In this document: in pieces, positions 15,045 to 24,068 of the stretch
How positions within the stretch are numbered: position 1 is the first letter of the stretch
How the letters are laid out: the number at the start of each line of letters is the position of its first letter
NCBI RefSeq assembly: GCF_016427535.1
Contig: NZ_JAELXV010000001.1
Location: 992,001-1,056,000 of the forward strand
Direction of reading: 5' to 3'
Length of the DNA: 64,000 bases
Source of the DNA: Hymenobacter sp. BT559
Lineage (GTDB): Bacteria; Bacteroidota; Bacteroidia; Cytophagales; Hymenobacteraceae
The notes under the pieces: model-generated
The model's database searches: none
The model's input: the letters and a program-made list of their open reading frames with translations, nothing else
Told to the model about the DNA's origin: nothing
Made by a program: the position numbers and the translations under genes

Positions 15045-15513
15045 GCAGCTTCCCGGCTCGGCCAGGGTATAAATTGGGAAAAGCCGCGCTCGTTCGCTGG
15101 CCTCGTAGCTATACGGCTAGCTTCGGAAAGGTTGAGCTAATGGGGTCTCCCGCCGCTTCGCTGAAAGCAGAAGGTGTTTGGCCGTGCTTCAGCAGTGCTT
15201 GGTTGCCTTGAGCGGCTGCTCTCGTTAGCTACTGCTGCTAGGCGCCCTAGGTAGCTGCTGCCCCGCAAGAGCAGCCCGAGTACCGGGCTACTGCTAAATA
15301 GTCGGTGGTATTGTTTTTTCGAAAGTATAACCTGCAGTTAGCTAAGGCAAAAGCTTACTTCTGAGGCCACCTATAAGCCTTCACGCCGCCTTAGTCCAGG
15401 GCAACGCTTAAAACATAGTTTGCCTTTTGCAGTCAATGAAGAAATAATGAAGAACACGAACTGGCAGTAGCATAGCCGCCGGTAGTTTTAGTGTTGCTTC
15501 TCCAAACGTTTTC
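15045..15513. other. 469-bp intergenic region between divergent genes
   Basis: This gap separates the minus-strand amidohydrolase gene from the plus-strand barrel gene and must hold both promoters. I find no perfect TAnnTTTG element, no gene and no RNA. One CCTAGG lies at about 15248 within a GC-rich part full of short CTGCTG/CAGCAG words; the right half is AT-richer. Confidence 0.5.
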
Positions 15514-16743
15514 ATGCGGTATATAAAATGGTCGCTGGCCTTGGCCCTAGGTGCCCAGGCTGGCTTAAGCGAGGCACAAATAGCGCCCCCGGTGGCTGAT
15601 TCGACCAACGCCACGGCTCCCGCCCGGCCCACCGGCTTGGCCCGATTTGCCAGTAAGTTCTCGGCCAGTGACAAGCCTAATTTCTTTCCCATTCCGGCCG
15701 CCTTCATTCAGCAGGAAACGGGGTTTGCCGTGACGTTGGCCTCGCTGCCGGTGTGGCGCTTCGGCACCGACACGCTCACCCGCAAATCCAACGCCCGACT
15801 CTCGGGCTGGATAAGCCAGAAGGGCCAGGCGTCGGTGCAACTCACGCACAACATCTTCACGCCGGGCGAGAAGTGGTACTTGCTGGGTGAGCTGGCTTAC
15901 TATAAGGTCAATTACTTCTACTACGGCATCGGCAACGACACCCGCAAGGCCGACGAATCGGAGGTAGACTACAGCCTCATTATCTTCAACCAGCGGGTGT
16001 TGCACCGGCTGGCGCCCAATTGGTTTGGTGGTTTGCAGTACCGCCTCACCACCCTGCCCACCCTGAGCTACGGCGAGCCAAGCGAAAATGGCCGGGTCAA
16101 TAAGTTTCAATCGGACCTGAGCCAGGGCATCCTCACGGCGCGCGAAGCGATGGGTGGCACTACCTCAGGGTTTGGCCCGGTGCTGCTCTACGACGGGCGC
16201 GACAACGTGCTGGCCACGTACCGCGGCCAGTACCTGCACGTGCACGGCCTGTTTGCGGGTAAGTACGCAGGCAGCGACTTCAATTTCAATCGCTATCAGA
16301 TTGACGCCCGGCACTTTCAGCCGGTGTTTGGCAATACCAACACCATCCTGGCCCTACAATACCTCGGGCAGTTTCATACTGGGGGCCACGTGCCGTTTCG
16401 GGAGCTGAGTGCCTTCGGGGCCGACCTAGGCGGCTCCATCTACAACTACTCGACCCTGATGCGGGGCATCTACGAGGCGCGCTACCGCGACCGGCAGATG
16501 ATGACGTTTCAGGCCGAGCTGCGCCGCAAGCTATTCTGGCGCATCGACGGCGCCGCGTTCGGAGCTGTGGGGCAGGTGGGCAACCAGCTCACCGACTTCT
16601 CGCTGGGCGGCACCCGCGTGGCGGGCGGCATCGGGGCTCGCTTCCGCCTCAACCGCCGCGACCGCCTCAACGTGCGCCTCGATTACGGCGTGGGTTCGGG
16701 CGGCAGCCAAGGCATCTACTTCGCGGTGGGTGAAGCCTTTTAA
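15514..16743 (+). CDS. BamA/TamA-like outer-membrane beta-barrel protein
   Basis: 409 residues with a signal peptide (MRYIKWSLALALGAQAGLSEA). The body is made of alternating amphipathic strands (WYLLGELAYYKVNYFYYGIG, GFGPVLLYDGRDN, LNVRLDYGVGSGG) as in the surface-antigen (D15) barrel domain of the Omp85 family, and it ends in Phe, the usual barrel assembly signal. There are no POTRA domains: only about 45 residues precede the barrel. It is therefore not the essential BamA but one of the short accessory barrels common in Bacteroidota. Substrate and partner are unknown. Confidence 0.8.
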   Translation: MRYIKWSLALALGAQAGLSEAQIAPPVADSTNATAPARPTGLARFASKFSASDKPNFFPIPAAFIQQETGFAVTLASLPVWRFGTDTLTRKSNARLSGWISQKGQASVQLTHNIFTPGEKWYLLGELAYYKVNYFYYGIGNDTRKADESEVDYSLIIFNQRVLHRLAPNWFGGLQYRLTTLPTLSYGEPSENGRVNKFQSDLSQGILTAREAMGGTTSGFGPVLLYDGRDNVLATYRGQYLHVHGLFAGKYAGSDFNFNRYQIDARHFQPVFGNTNTILALQYLGQFHTGGHVPFRELSAFGADLGGSIYNYSTLMRGIYEARYRDRQMMTFQAELRRKLFWRIDGAAFGAVGQVGNQLTDFSLGGTRVAGGIGARFRLNRRDRLNVRLDYGVGSGGSQGIYFAVGEAF

Positions 16744-16752
16744 TAGGTACAG

Positions 16753-17760
16753 CTATTCCGCCAGCAGGCGCTCGGCCGCGGCCCACGGCGTTAGCTGGCC
16801 CGCAGCCACGGCTTGGCGCACGTCGGGCAGGGCGCTTTGCACGCCGGCCCGGCTGTAGAACTGATTTTCAAGCGCCTGGCGCACGGCCTCTTCGAGCCAC
16901 TGCAATTGCTGCTGGGCGCGGCGGTGCTGCCAATAGCCGCTGGCCTGGGTGTGGGCCGCGTATTGCTCAATTACTTCCCAGGCCTCGGGTAGGCCAGCGC
17001 CGCTGAGGGCCGAGCAGGTGCGCACGGGCACGGCCCAGCCACTAGCGGCGGGCGGAAACAGGTGCAGCGCGCCCTCGTAGTCGCGGGCGGCGCGGCGGGC
17101 GGCGGCCTCGTTGCCGTGGTCAGCTTTGGTAATGAGCAGGGCGTCGGCCATTTCCATGATGCCGCGCTTCACGCCTTGGAGCTCGTCGCCGGCGCCGGCC
17201 AGCATCAGCAGCAAGAAGAAATCGACCATGCCGTGTACGGCCAATTCGCTCTGGCCCACGCCCACGGTTTCTACGAAAATGACATCGTAGCCGGCTGCCT
17301 CGCACAAGAGCAGGGCCTCGCGGGTGGCACGGGCCACGCCACCTAGGCTGCCGCTGGCCGGCGATGGCCGAATAAATGCCCTAGGGTGCGCCGTAAGCTG
17401 CGGCATGCGGGTCTTATCGCCCAAGATACTGCCGCCGCCCCGCGGCGAGCTGGGGTCTACGGCCAGCACCGCTAGCTTCTTACCCAGCTTCTCAACCAGA
17501 TACAGCCCTAGGGCCTCAATAAAAGTGCTTTTGCCCACGCCCGGCACGCCCGTGATACCTAGGCGCAATGCCCCGCCGGTGCGCGGCAGCACCGCTTGCA
17601 GCACCTGCTGGGCCAAGGCTTGGTGGGCGGGCAAAGTGCTTTCGACCAGGGTAATGGCGCGGGCCAGCACGCCGCGCTGCCCGGCGGCAAGGCCCCGGGC
17701 GTAGTCGGCAGCAGTGAGAGTAGGAGCAGGCACGGCCGCAAAATAGCGCCAGCAGACCAT
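16753..17760 (-). CDS. meaB: Methylmalonyl-CoA mutase-associated GTPase MeaB
   Basis: 335 residues from the ATG at 17760 ([10 protein letters not shown]); an upstream TTG would overlap the preceding hairpin. It is a G3E-type GTPase: P-loop [28 protein letters not shown], Walker B-like [11 protein letters not shown], and the base-recognition motif ITKAD. MeaB protects and reloads methylmalonyl-CoA mutase with its B12 cofactor. The mutase subunits themselves lie at 34366-38448 in this window, so the system is complete but split. Its stop is 9 bp from the convergent barrel gene. Confidence 0.95.
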   Translation of the reverse strand: MVCWRYFAAVPAPTLTAADYARGLAAGQRGVLARAITLVESTLPAHQALAQQVLQAVLPRTGGALRLGITGVPGVGKSTFIEALGLYLVEKLGKKLAVLAVDPSSPRGGGSILGDKTRMPQLTAHPRAFIRPSPASGSLGGVARATREALLLCEAAGYDVIFVETVGVGQSELAVHGMVDFFLLLMLAGAGDELQGVKRGIMEMADALLITKADHGNEAAARRAARDYEGALHLFPPAASGWAVPVRTCSALSGAGLPEAWEVIEQYAAHTQASGYWQHRRAQQQLQWLEEAVRQALENQFYSRAGVQSALPDVRQAVAAGQLTPWAAAERLLAE

Positions 17761-17781
17761 AAACGCCCGGCCCGAAAGCAA

Positions 17782-17818
17782 AGCGGGGGCGGCTGCCGCT
17801 GTGGCAACCGCCCCCGCT
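17782..17818 (-). terminator. Hairpin between the FKBP gene and meaB
   Basis: AGCGGGGGCGG (17782-17792) pairs perfectly with CCGCCCCCGCT (17808-17818). It follows the FKBP stop codon on the minus strand and lies 22 bp before the meaB start; with no T-run it may only reduce read-through. Confidence 0.6.
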
Positions 17819-17852
17819 CTGGGTGCGTGGCGGCCGTGCCGCCTCCTGATAG

Positions 17853-18785
17853 TTACTTCACATCCGTGACTTCCACTTCGAAGCGGAGTACTGTATTGGG
17901 CGGAATGGCACTGCCTGAGCCGCGGGTGCCGTAGGCCAGGGCCGATGGCACGAGTAGCTGGCCTTTCTCGCCTTTGCGCATGAGGGCAATGCCTTCATCC
18001 CAGCCCGGAATAACCTGCCCTTTGCCTACCACAAAGTCAAACGGCGTGTTGCCGTGCTGCGAAGAGGCATCGAAGATGGCGCCCGAGCCCGTAACGAAGC
18101 GGCCCGTGTACAGCACGGAGGCTGTTTTGCCCGCCGAGGCCTGCGCACCGTTGGGGTTGGTAGTGCCTGGTATGTAGTACAGGCCCGAAGACTGCTTCTG
18201 GGCATTCGTAATCTTGTTATCAGCCAAGTACTTGGTGATAATATAGTCGTCTGGTACCTTGAAGTCGGGGTTGAGGTCGGTTACTTCTACCTCGAAGCGC
18301 AGCACGGCATTGGCCGGCACGCTGGAGGTGCCGCTGTTGCCATATGCCAAGCCCGACGGAATGAGCAGCACGGCCTTGTCGCCCTTATGCATCAAGGAGA
18401 TACCTTGCTCAACACCAGATATCAGGCGGTCAACACCGAAGATAAAATTGAGAGGATAGTTGTTTTGCTGCGAGGAAGCACTGAAAACAGTGCCATCTAG
18501 CAGGCGGCCCGTGTACAGCATCGACACGACCTGGCCCGCCGCCGCCATGGGGGCGTTGGCGTTCGTGGTCACGGGCACAAAGTAAAGGCCCGACGACTGC
18601 CGCTGCGCCGTGGTAATGTTATTGGTGGTGAGGTAGTTTTTGATGAGCGTTTCGTCGGCGGCCGAATAATCGGCGCTGCTTGGACCTTCATCCTTACTGC
18701 AGCCTGTGAGGGCCGTGCCGCCCGCCAGGGCCAGGCAGAGCACCACTCCAAAGCGGTGCAGCATGCCAAAGAAATGTTTTTTCAT
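17853..18785 (-). CDS. Lipoprotein with two FKBP-type peptidyl-prolyl isomerase domains
   Basis: 310 residues from the ATG at 18785 ([11 protein letters not shown]); the upstream ATG at 18803 would lie on the far side of the likely promoter. A lipobox (ALTGC) predicts a lipid anchor. Two FKBP domains follow in tandem, about residues 70-175 ([46 protein letters not shown]) and 200-310 ([46 protein letters not shown]). They would catalyse proline cis/trans isomerisation in exported proteins. The near-identical key segments suggest an internal duplication. Confidence 0.93.
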   Translation of the reverse strand: MKKHFFGMLHRFGVVLCLALAGGTALTGCSKDEGPSSADYSAADETLIKNYLTTNNITTAQRQSSGLYFVPVTTNANAPMAAAGQVVSMLYTGRLLDGTVFSASSQQNNYPLNFIFGVDRLISGVEQGISLMHKGDKAVLLIPSGLAYGNSGTSSVPANAVLRFEVEVTDLNPDFKVPDDYIITKYLADNKITNAQKQSSGLYYIPGTTNPNGAQASAGKTASVLYTGRFVTGSGAIFDASSQHGNTPFDFVVGKGQVIPGWDEGIALMRKGEKGQLLVPSALAYGTRGSGSAIPPNTVLRFEVEVTDVK

Positions 18786-18800
18786 GCGATAAGATTTGTT

Positions 18801-18808
18801 CAAAGTTA
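18801..18808 (-). promoter_or_regulatory. Probable -7 box of the FKBP lipoprotein gene
   Basis: The minus strand reads TAACTTTG, a perfect match to the Bacteroidota TAnnTTTG element, 15 bp before the ATG at 18785. This gives a very short leader and supports that start codon over the one at 18803. Confidence 0.5.
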
Positions 18809-18891
18809 CCGCACAGCGGGCGTTTATCCTGCTGAATCTAGGAGGAGTGCATGTAGGCCGCTTGCAGACGCAAAGACCCGCGCTAGTGGGC

Positions 18892-20004
18892 CTAGGGCTC
18901 TACCACAAAGCCCGGTAGCCCAAGCTTGCTGCGCCGCCCGCCCAGCTTAAGGCCATCATCAACGTAGCCGCAGGCCGTGCCCGCCGCATTAGGGCTGCCA
19001 ATGACCCCTAGGAATGAGTTGTCTTCGCGGGCTACGTAAATCTTGCCGTCGGGCCCGCGCTGCAGGGCCCCGATTTTGTGATTGGATGAGCGGCCGACCT
19101 GCACGGCGGCCTTGGATTTGAGGTCGAACTGCCACACCTGGGTTTCGGGACTGGCGGTGGGCGTCTTGGGGTTGCTGTTGCCGTTGCAAGTGCCGTAGAG
19201 CTTGCTGCCATCGGGCGAAAACTCGACGCCGTAGGCCTCAGGGTAGGGGCCAAAGCTGCGCGCATTGCTTACCTTGCCGGTGGCTCGGTCGAAGTCATAG
19301 ACCTCAAACTTGTTGCTCTCGCGCCAGATGGCGGCAGCCAGCTTGGTGCCATCTGGCGAGAACTTGAGCGCCCCAATGGCGTTGCGGCCGGGGCCGGCGT
19401 TCATGGCGCCCACGTTGCTCATTATGGGCTTGGCGGCCACGCCATCGGCCGTTACGAGGTAGGCGATGAAGGCGCTGGAGTTCCAGCGGTGGGCCACCAC
19501 CCACACGTCGCGGCCGTTGGGGTGGCGCACGGCGGCCAGCTTCTCAGCCACCGGGGTGAGCAGTAGCAAATTGGCTCTAGGTACATCGCCGAGGCCATTG
19601 TCGCGGGTCATATCTACCACCGAGTAGCGCAGGCCGTTGGGCGCGCCCTGCGGCGCTACCGTGAAGACGTAGAAGATATTGCCCGAGCCGGGGTCGGGCA
19701 CGATGAGGGCCGACTGCGTGCTGCTACCCGAGCCCATGAGGCGCCGGCCATTGGGCATAGGCTGGTGCTGGCGGTTCCACACAGTTTGGCCATCGGTATA
19801 AAAAAGCAGCTCGCCGCGCTTGGTGGTGGCCGTGGCGCAGCCCTCGTAGGTGGTCATGGCACCATCTAGCAGCGGGGTGGGGGCGCCGCTGCTAAAGTCA
19901 AGCCCCGCCTGCCGGCCAAAGTACCACTTATCAGTAAGGCGCTGGGCCCAAGCGCCTTGCTCACTAAGAAACCACGCCGCAACAACTAACAATACAAAGC
20001 GCAT
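18892..20004 (-). CDS. Secreted beta-propeller protein without a sorting domain
   Basis: 370 residues from the ATG at 20004 (MRFVLLVVAAWFLSEQGAWA, signal peptide). It contains the propeller that usually forms the N-terminal part of large T9SS type B proteins: KWYFGRQAGLDFSSG, GELLFYTDGQTVWN, ALKFSPDGTKLAAAIW, GVEFSPDGSKLYGT. In those proteins repeated Ig-like domains and a sorting tail follow; here the gene stops at the propeller (GLPGFVVEP) and the next gene starts about 100 bp on. It may be a truncated derivative or a small stand-alone protein. The stop codon TAG is inside CCTAGG. Confidence 0.75.
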   Translation of the reverse strand: MRFVLLVVAAWFLSEQGAWAQRLTDKWYFGRQAGLDFSSGAPTPLLDGAMTTYEGCATATTKRGELLFYTDGQTVWNRQHQPMPNGRRLMGSGSSTQSALIVPDPGSGNIFYVFTVAPQGAPNGLRYSVVDMTRDNGLGDVPRANLLLLTPVAEKLAAVRHPNGRDVWVVAHRWNSSAFIAYLVTADGVAAKPIMSNVGAMNAGPGRNAIGALKFSPDGTKLAAAIWRESNKFEVYDFDRATGKVSNARSFGPYPEAYGVEFSPDGSKLYGTCNGNSNPKTPTASPETQVWQFDLKSKAAVQVGRSSNHKIGALQRGPDGKIYVAREDNSFLGVIGSPNAAGTACGYVDDGLKLGGRRSKLGLPGFVVEP

Positions 20005-20140
20005 AAGCCAAGCAAAAAGAAGCAAACAGCCCCTTCAACGAAAAAACCGTGCCGGACAGTTTGGCTCGCGCTAAGTGGCAAGATTGATGCTTAGGAAACT
20101 TCTACCGCCCAGCTACCAGGGAGTTCGTCTACCTAGGGCG

Positions 20141-20148
20141 TACCTTTG
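20141..20148 (+). promoter_or_regulatory. Probable -7 box upstream of the SulP gene
   Basis: TACCTTTG is a perfect TAnnTTTG match 132 bp before the ATG at 20281. No convincing -33 TTG lies upstream. The resulting leader contains the hairpin at 20224-20250. Confidence 0.45.
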
Positions 20149-20223
20149 CGGGTGCGTATGCTCCTCACCATTCCGTTACGTTTCAAGCTTACTCCACCCT
20201 GAGTACTGGCCAAAGCTACCCCT

Positions 20224-20260
20224 GCCGCCGCTTCCTGCCGGAAGCGTGCGGCTTTTCTTT
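20224..20260 (+). promoter_or_regulatory. Hairpin with T-run in the SulP leader
   Basis: CCGCCGCTTCC (20224-20234ish) pairs with GGAAGCGTGCGG (20240-20251) with one mismatch and is followed by CTTTTCTTTT. It looks like an intrinsic terminator placed between the promoter and the start codon, so it may act as an attenuator. Confidence 0.4.
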
Positions 20261-20280
20261 TGCCTTTGATTCAGCTTTTT

Positions 20281-21825
20281 ATGTCGGTTGTAAGTTCTTA
20301 TTTTTCTCAGTACAAGTTCAACGTTAAAAACGAAATATTGGCCGGCCTCACTACGGCGCTGGCCTTGGTGCCCGAGGTAGTAGCCTTCGCGTTGCTGGCG
20401 CATATTAGCCCGCTGGTGGGCATCGGGTCGGCATTTGTTATTTGCTTAGTCACGAGTGTGCTAGGTGGTCGGCCGGGCATGATATCGGGCGCGGCGGGCT
20501 CGGTGGCCGTGGTCATCGTGAGTTTGGTGGTGCAGCAGGGCGTCGAGTACCTTTTCGTGGCCGTGGCGCTCATGGGGCTCATCCAGATTGCCATTGGGCT
20601 GCTGCGCTGGGGCAAGTTTATCCGGCTGGTGCCGCAGCCGGTGGTGTATGGCTTCGTCAACGGGCTGGCGGCTATCATCTTCATGGCGCAGCTCGAGCAG
20701 TTTAAGGTGCGCGATGCGGCCGGGGCCGAGCACTGGCTGGCAGGTACGCCGCTGCTACTGATGGTAGGGCTGGTGGCCCTCACGATGGCGCTGGTGTACT
20801 TCACGCCTAAGGTGACCAAAGCCGTGCCGGGCTCGCTGGTAGCCATTGTGGTGGTGTCGGCGCTGGTTATCCTGGGCGGACTGCAAACTAAGTCGGTGGG
20901 CGATATTGCCTCCATTGCCGGTGGGCTGCCCACGCTGCACCTGCCACAAGTGCCGCTCAGTTGGCATACCCTAGGGGTAGTATTGCCCTATTCGGTCATT
21001 ATGGCGATGGTGGGCCTCACCGAAAGCCTGTTGACCCTAACGGTGGTAGATGAAGTAACCGAAAGCCGCGGCCGCAGCAACCAAGATTGCGTAGCCCAGG
21101 GCCTAGCCAACGTGGCTTCGGGCTTCACTGGCGGCATGGGCGGCTGCGCCATGATAGGCCAAACAATGGTCAACCTAGAGTCGCGTGGGCGCGGGCGGTT
21201 GTCGGGCGTGGTGGCGGCCGGCGCGCTGGCCCTGTTTGTGGTGGCTGGCTCTAGTCTTATTGAGCGGCTGCCGCTGGCGGCGCTCGTGGGCGTGATGTTT
21301 ATGGTGGTGATTGCCACCTTCGAGTGGGCCAGTCTGCGCATCCTGCGCCGCATGCCCCGCACCGATGTAGTGGTGATGCTGCTCGTGACGCTCGTCACGG
21401 CCATTTCGCAAAACCTGGCCCTGGCAGTGCTCCTAGGGGTGGTAGTGTCGGCCCTGGCCTTTGCCTGGGAAAATGCCAAGCGCATTCGGGCCCGCCACTA
21501 CCTCGATGCCAGCGGTGTGAAGCACTACGAGCTCTACGGCCCGCTGTTCTTCGGCTCGGTGCAGGCGTTCACCGAAAAGTTTGACGTGGCCCATGACCCC
21601 GCCGAAGTTATTATCGACTTCCATGACAGCCGCGTGGCCGATATGTCGGCCCTCGACGCCCTGCACAAGCTCACCGAGCGCTACCAGCGTGCCGGCAAAA
21701 CCCTGCGCCTGCGCCACCTCAGTCCCGATTGCCGCGTGCTGCTCGGTAAGGCCGGCGCGCTGGTTGAGGTCAATATCTTGGAAGACCCCAACTACCGCGT
21801 GGCCGGGGCCGACGTGGCGTATTAG
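20281..21825 (+). CDS. SulP family inorganic anion transporter with STAS domain
   Basis: 514 residues from the ATG at 20281. The first 400 residues are strongly hydrophobic with about 10-14 membrane helices and the SulP signatures (LAGLTTALALVPEVVAFALL, GMISGAAGSVAVV, GLANVASGFTGGMGGCAMIGQ). The cytoplasmic STAS domain (about 410-510) carries VIIDFHDSRVADMSALDAL. Family members carry sulfate, bicarbonate or other anions, usually with protons or sodium; the substrate here cannot be read from sequence. It is a single-gene unit between its own leader and a long terminator. Confidence 0.92.
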   Translation: MSVVSSYFSQYKFNVKNEILAGLTTALALVPEVVAFALLAHISPLVGIGSAFVICLVTSVLGGRPGMISGAAGSVAVVIVSLVVQQGVEYLFVAVALMGLIQIAIGLLRWGKFIRLVPQPVVYGFVNGLAAIIFMAQLEQFKVRDAAGAEHWLAGTPLLLMVGLVALTMALVYFTPKVTKAVPGSLVAIVVVSALVILGGLQTKSVGDIASIAGGLPTLHLPQVPLSWHTLGVVLPYSVIMAMVGLTESLLTLTVVDEVTESRGRSNQDCVAQGLANVASGFTGGMGGCAMIGQTMVNLESRGRGRLSGVVAAGALALFVVAGSSLIERLPLAALVGVMFMVVIATFEWASLRILRRMPRTDVVVMLLVTLVTAISQNLALAVLLGVVVSALAFAWENAKRIRARHYLDASGVKHYELYGPLFFGSVQAFTEKFDVAHDPAEVIIDFHDSRVADMSALDALHKLTERYQRAGKTLRLRHLSPDCRVLLGKAGALVEVNILEDPNYRVAGADVAY

Positions 21826-21847
21826 ACCCTCTATTTAATTAGTGAGA

Positions 21848-21925
21848 AAAAGGCTTGCCTTACTTAGCTCTATCCAGCAGTACCTAGGTGCTGTTGAATA
21901 GATCTAAGTAAGGCAAGCCTTCTTT
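21848..21925. terminator. Long bidirectional terminator after the SulP gene
   Basis: AAAGGCTTGCCTTACTTAG (from about 21849) pairs with CTAAGTAAGGCAAGCCTT (21904-21921) and ends in CTTT. CCTAGG (21883) sits near the apex. It separates the plus-strand SulP gene from the convergent L,D-transpeptidase gene. Confidence 0.85.
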
Positions 21926-21948
21926 AGAGAACTACGGATAATAAAGTA

Positions 21949-22668
21949 TCATGGCCGAGCTATACCCGGCACCCGGTGCTGCTCAAAGTAGGTATACGCT
22001 GGGGCCAGCTCTCGCCAAAAGGCCGCGTGCGGGCTGGCTGCCCGGCGCGCCAATTCTGTTTCGGTGAGCGGAAACGGAAAAATATGAACCTCGATACTGG
22101 CCTGCCCGGCCGCTCGCGCCGCCACGGCTAGCAGGTACACTTCCTCTACCAGCGCGTTGGTGAGCGGCAGGCAGCCATCGGTGACATTGGAGCCGTGAAT
22201 GAAAATATCGCCGCCAGGGTCTGCTAGGCCAGTGGCCAGCACATCGGCCGCGCTGGGGTAGTCGAGACCTAGGGATAGGTGGAACGCGCTGAGCGGGTTG
22301 AAGCGGTCGAGGTGGTAGCAGCCTTCGGGCACCTGCCCATCGCCGGCGTGGCGCTTGGGCCCTAGGGTGCCCGAGGTGGCTGCCAGCGGGTAGTGCCCTA
22401 GTGGTTGAAAGACAGTGTCGCCTTGGTTGCGTGCCCACACTTCGAGCTGACGGCTGGTTTTGATGAGGCGGAAAAAGACTTCCAGCCGAGTTGGGTCGAG
22501 GTGCTGCGTTTGCAGGCGGGCCACTAGCGCCGGCCAGCACCTAGCATGGGCGGCTCGTACGCGGGCGTAGGCCAACTGCTGCTGCCAGAAAGTGGGGAAG
22601 ATGGCCGGCGTTTGAGAAGCGGCGGGCTGCGCTAGCAAGCCAAGTAGGAGCAGTAAAAGAAAGCGCAA
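21949..22668 (-). CDS. L,D-transpeptidase family protein (YafK-like)
   Basis: 239 residues beginning at a TTG with a signal peptide (RFLLLLLLGLLAQPAAS); no in-frame ATG is near. The YkuD-type catalytic motif is clear: IFIHGSNVTDGCLPLTN, with His of HGS and the nucleophile Cys, preceded by VPEGCYHLDRFNP as in E. coli YafK (DpaA). Enzymes of this type form or cut links between meso-diaminopimelate residues of peptidoglycan or detach lipoproteins from it in the periplasm. It stands alone and is convergent with the SulP gene. Confidence 0.85.
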   Translation of the reverse strand: MRFLLLLLLGLLAQPAASQTPAIFPTFWQQQLAYARVRAAHARCWPALVARLQTQHLDPTRLEVFFRLIKTSRQLEVWARNQGDTVFQPLGHYPLAATSGTLGPKRHAGDGQVPEGCYHLDRFNPLSAFHLSLGLDYPSAADVLATGLADPGGDIFIHGSNVTDGCLPLTNALVEEVYLLAVAARAAGQASIEVHIFPFPLTETELARRAASPHAAFWRELAPAYTYFEQHRVPGIARP

Positions 22669-22811
22669 GCTTGACGTGTAAAAGAGGTGAGCTATGAGTG
22701 CTTTAGCAACGATAAAAGTACGGGCAATGGTATAGGCTTAGAGGCCAGTTTAACGCCCTAGGTCATGGCTGGCACGTATGCACTTGCTCAGGCCTCGGCC
22801 AATTTTTTTTT

Positions 22812-23489
22812 ATGAATCCTGCTGCTCTCCTTAATTTTCTCCAAGACCTCGCGCGCCACAACGAGCGCGAGTGGTTTCAGACCCACAAAACCACCTACGA
22901 CCAACTGCGCGCCGCTTTCGAAGCCGACGTGGCTTACTGGCTGCGCGAGCTAACCCAAGACGAGCCCGCCCTGGCCGGCCTCGACGCCCGCAAGTGCATC
23001 TTGCGCATCTACCGCGACGTGCGGTTTTCCAAAGTGAAGGTGCCCTACAAGACACACTTCTCGGCCTATTTTGCGGCGGGCGGCAAGCACGGCGACACCG
23101 CCGGCCGCTACGTCCAAATCGGGCCCAATGGCCAGACGCTGGTGGCGGGCGGCCTCTACGAGCCTACCAAAGAGCAGCTCGTGGCCGTGCGCCAGGAAAT
23201 AGATTACCAAGCCGCCGACTTGCACGAACTGCTGGCCACGCCCACTGCGCGCCAGTTTTTTCCGCAGGGCCTAGGGGGCGAGCAACTCAAGAAGATGCCG
23301 CCCGGCTACGAGGCCACCCACCCCGACGCGGCGTGGCTGCGACACAAAAGCTTCTTGCTCAGTCACGAGCTGCCCGATGCCGAGGTGCGCCGCCTGGGGG
23401 CGGAAGAATTTCGCGCGCACATCTTGGCGGCGCTGCGGGCCCTAGGTCCGTTTTGCGAGTGGCTAACCGCCGCTACGCACCCAGGCTAA
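22812..23489 (+). CDS. DUF2461 domain-containing protein
   Basis: 225 residues, cytoplasmic, the usual size of the family (TIGR02453). Recognised by its start (LLNFLQDLARHNEREWF), CILRIYRDVRFSKVKVPYKT, and GLYEPTKEQLVAVRQEID in the middle. The function of the family is unknown; conserved Arg/Lys patches and acidic residues have been noted, but no catalytic activity is established. A second long open frame inside the same region is an artefact of GC-rich coding DNA. It ends 16 bp from the convergent DUF6702 gene. Confidence 0.88.
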   Translation: MNPAALLNFLQDLARHNEREWFQTHKTTYDQLRAAFEADVAYWLRELTQDEPALAGLDARKCILRIYRDVRFSKVKVPYKTHFSAYFAAGGKHGDTAGRYVQIGPNGQTLVAGGLYEPTKEQLVAVRQEIDYQAADLHELLATPTARQFFPQGLGGEQLKKMPPGYEATHPDAAWLRHKSFLLSHELPDAEVRRLGAEEFRAHILAALRALGPFCEWLTAATHPG

Positions 23490-23505
23490 GGCCGGGCCGG
23501 CGCTA

Positions 23506-24009
23506 CTATTTCAGCGTGAGTACGGCCTGATCGTGGCCCGCGCGGTACAGTTCGCTAACTTTCTTATCGTTGCTTTCCGCATTCACAATGTTCATCTGGT
23601 CTGAAAAAAAGTCGAGTAGCACCGTATTGCGCAGCCACACAGCCGTGGCGGCGCGGGGCAGCTTAGCCTTGGCATAGAGCCAATAAGCATCCTTTTCGGG
23701 CTGCATGCCCAAAAACTGGAGCGTGAGCGGCAGGCGTGGCTGGCGGCTAGAGGTGTAGGGCAAAGCTAGCTCGAGGTGGCTGCGCAAGTACGCATCGGCC
23801 AAGGGCACAATGCGCGGGTCTTGCAGCGTGAGGTGCTGCGGGCGGCCCTTGGAGAGCGCATTTTCGAGGTCGTCGGTAAAGACTTTAAGCGCCAGCTCTA
23901 CCTGCTGCTGCTGCGGATTGATGCGCAGCTCCAGAATGCTGGAGTGGTAGGTGTGGCGGGCCAGTGCCAGCAGCGGCACCAGCAGCAAGAGAAAAGCAAA
24001 ACGACGCAT
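23506..24009 (-). CDS. DUF6702 family secreted protein
   Basis: 167 residues from the ATG at 24009 (MRRFAFLLLLVPLLALA, signal peptide). The mature part matches the DUF6702 pattern seen next to metal-protease and exporter genes in Bacteroidota: HTYHSSILELRINPQQ at the start, KVFTDDLENALS, and a tail ending in NTVLLDFFSDQMNIVN. Function unknown. It follows rseP on the same strand's opposite side of a terminator (24020-24049), so it is probably transcribed separately from the gene before it. Confidence 0.75.
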   Translation of the reverse strand: MRRFAFLLLLVPLLALARHTYHSSILELRINPQQQQVELALKVFTDDLENALSKGRPQHLTLQDPRIVPLADAYLRSHLELALPYTSSRQPRLPLTLQFLGMQPEKDAYWLYAKAKLPRAATAVWLRNTVLLDFFSDQMNIVNAESNDKKVSELYRAGHDQAVLTLK

Positions 24010-24019
24010 AAACAAAAAA

Positions 24020-24049
24020 GGAGCGCGACTCCCTAAGAATCGCGCTCCT
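24020..24049. terminator. Terminator between rseP and the DUF6702 gene
   Basis: AGGAGCGCGA (24020-24029) pairs perfectly with TCGCGCTCCT (24040-24049), with an A-run before it that becomes a T-run on the minus strand, the direction of rseP. Confidence 0.8.
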
Positions 24050-24068
24050 GGATAAAGAAGCCGATAGC

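Noticed and set aside
20307..20933. 208-codon open frame antisense to the SulP gene
   Set aside because: Thr/Ser/Pro-rich mirror of a hydrophobic coding region; no domain, no promoter.
22871..23530. Second long open frame overlapping the DUF2461 gene
   Set aside because: It is in another frame of the same strand, has Arg/Pro-rich, non-protein-like composition, and the DUF2461 frame is clearly the real one.
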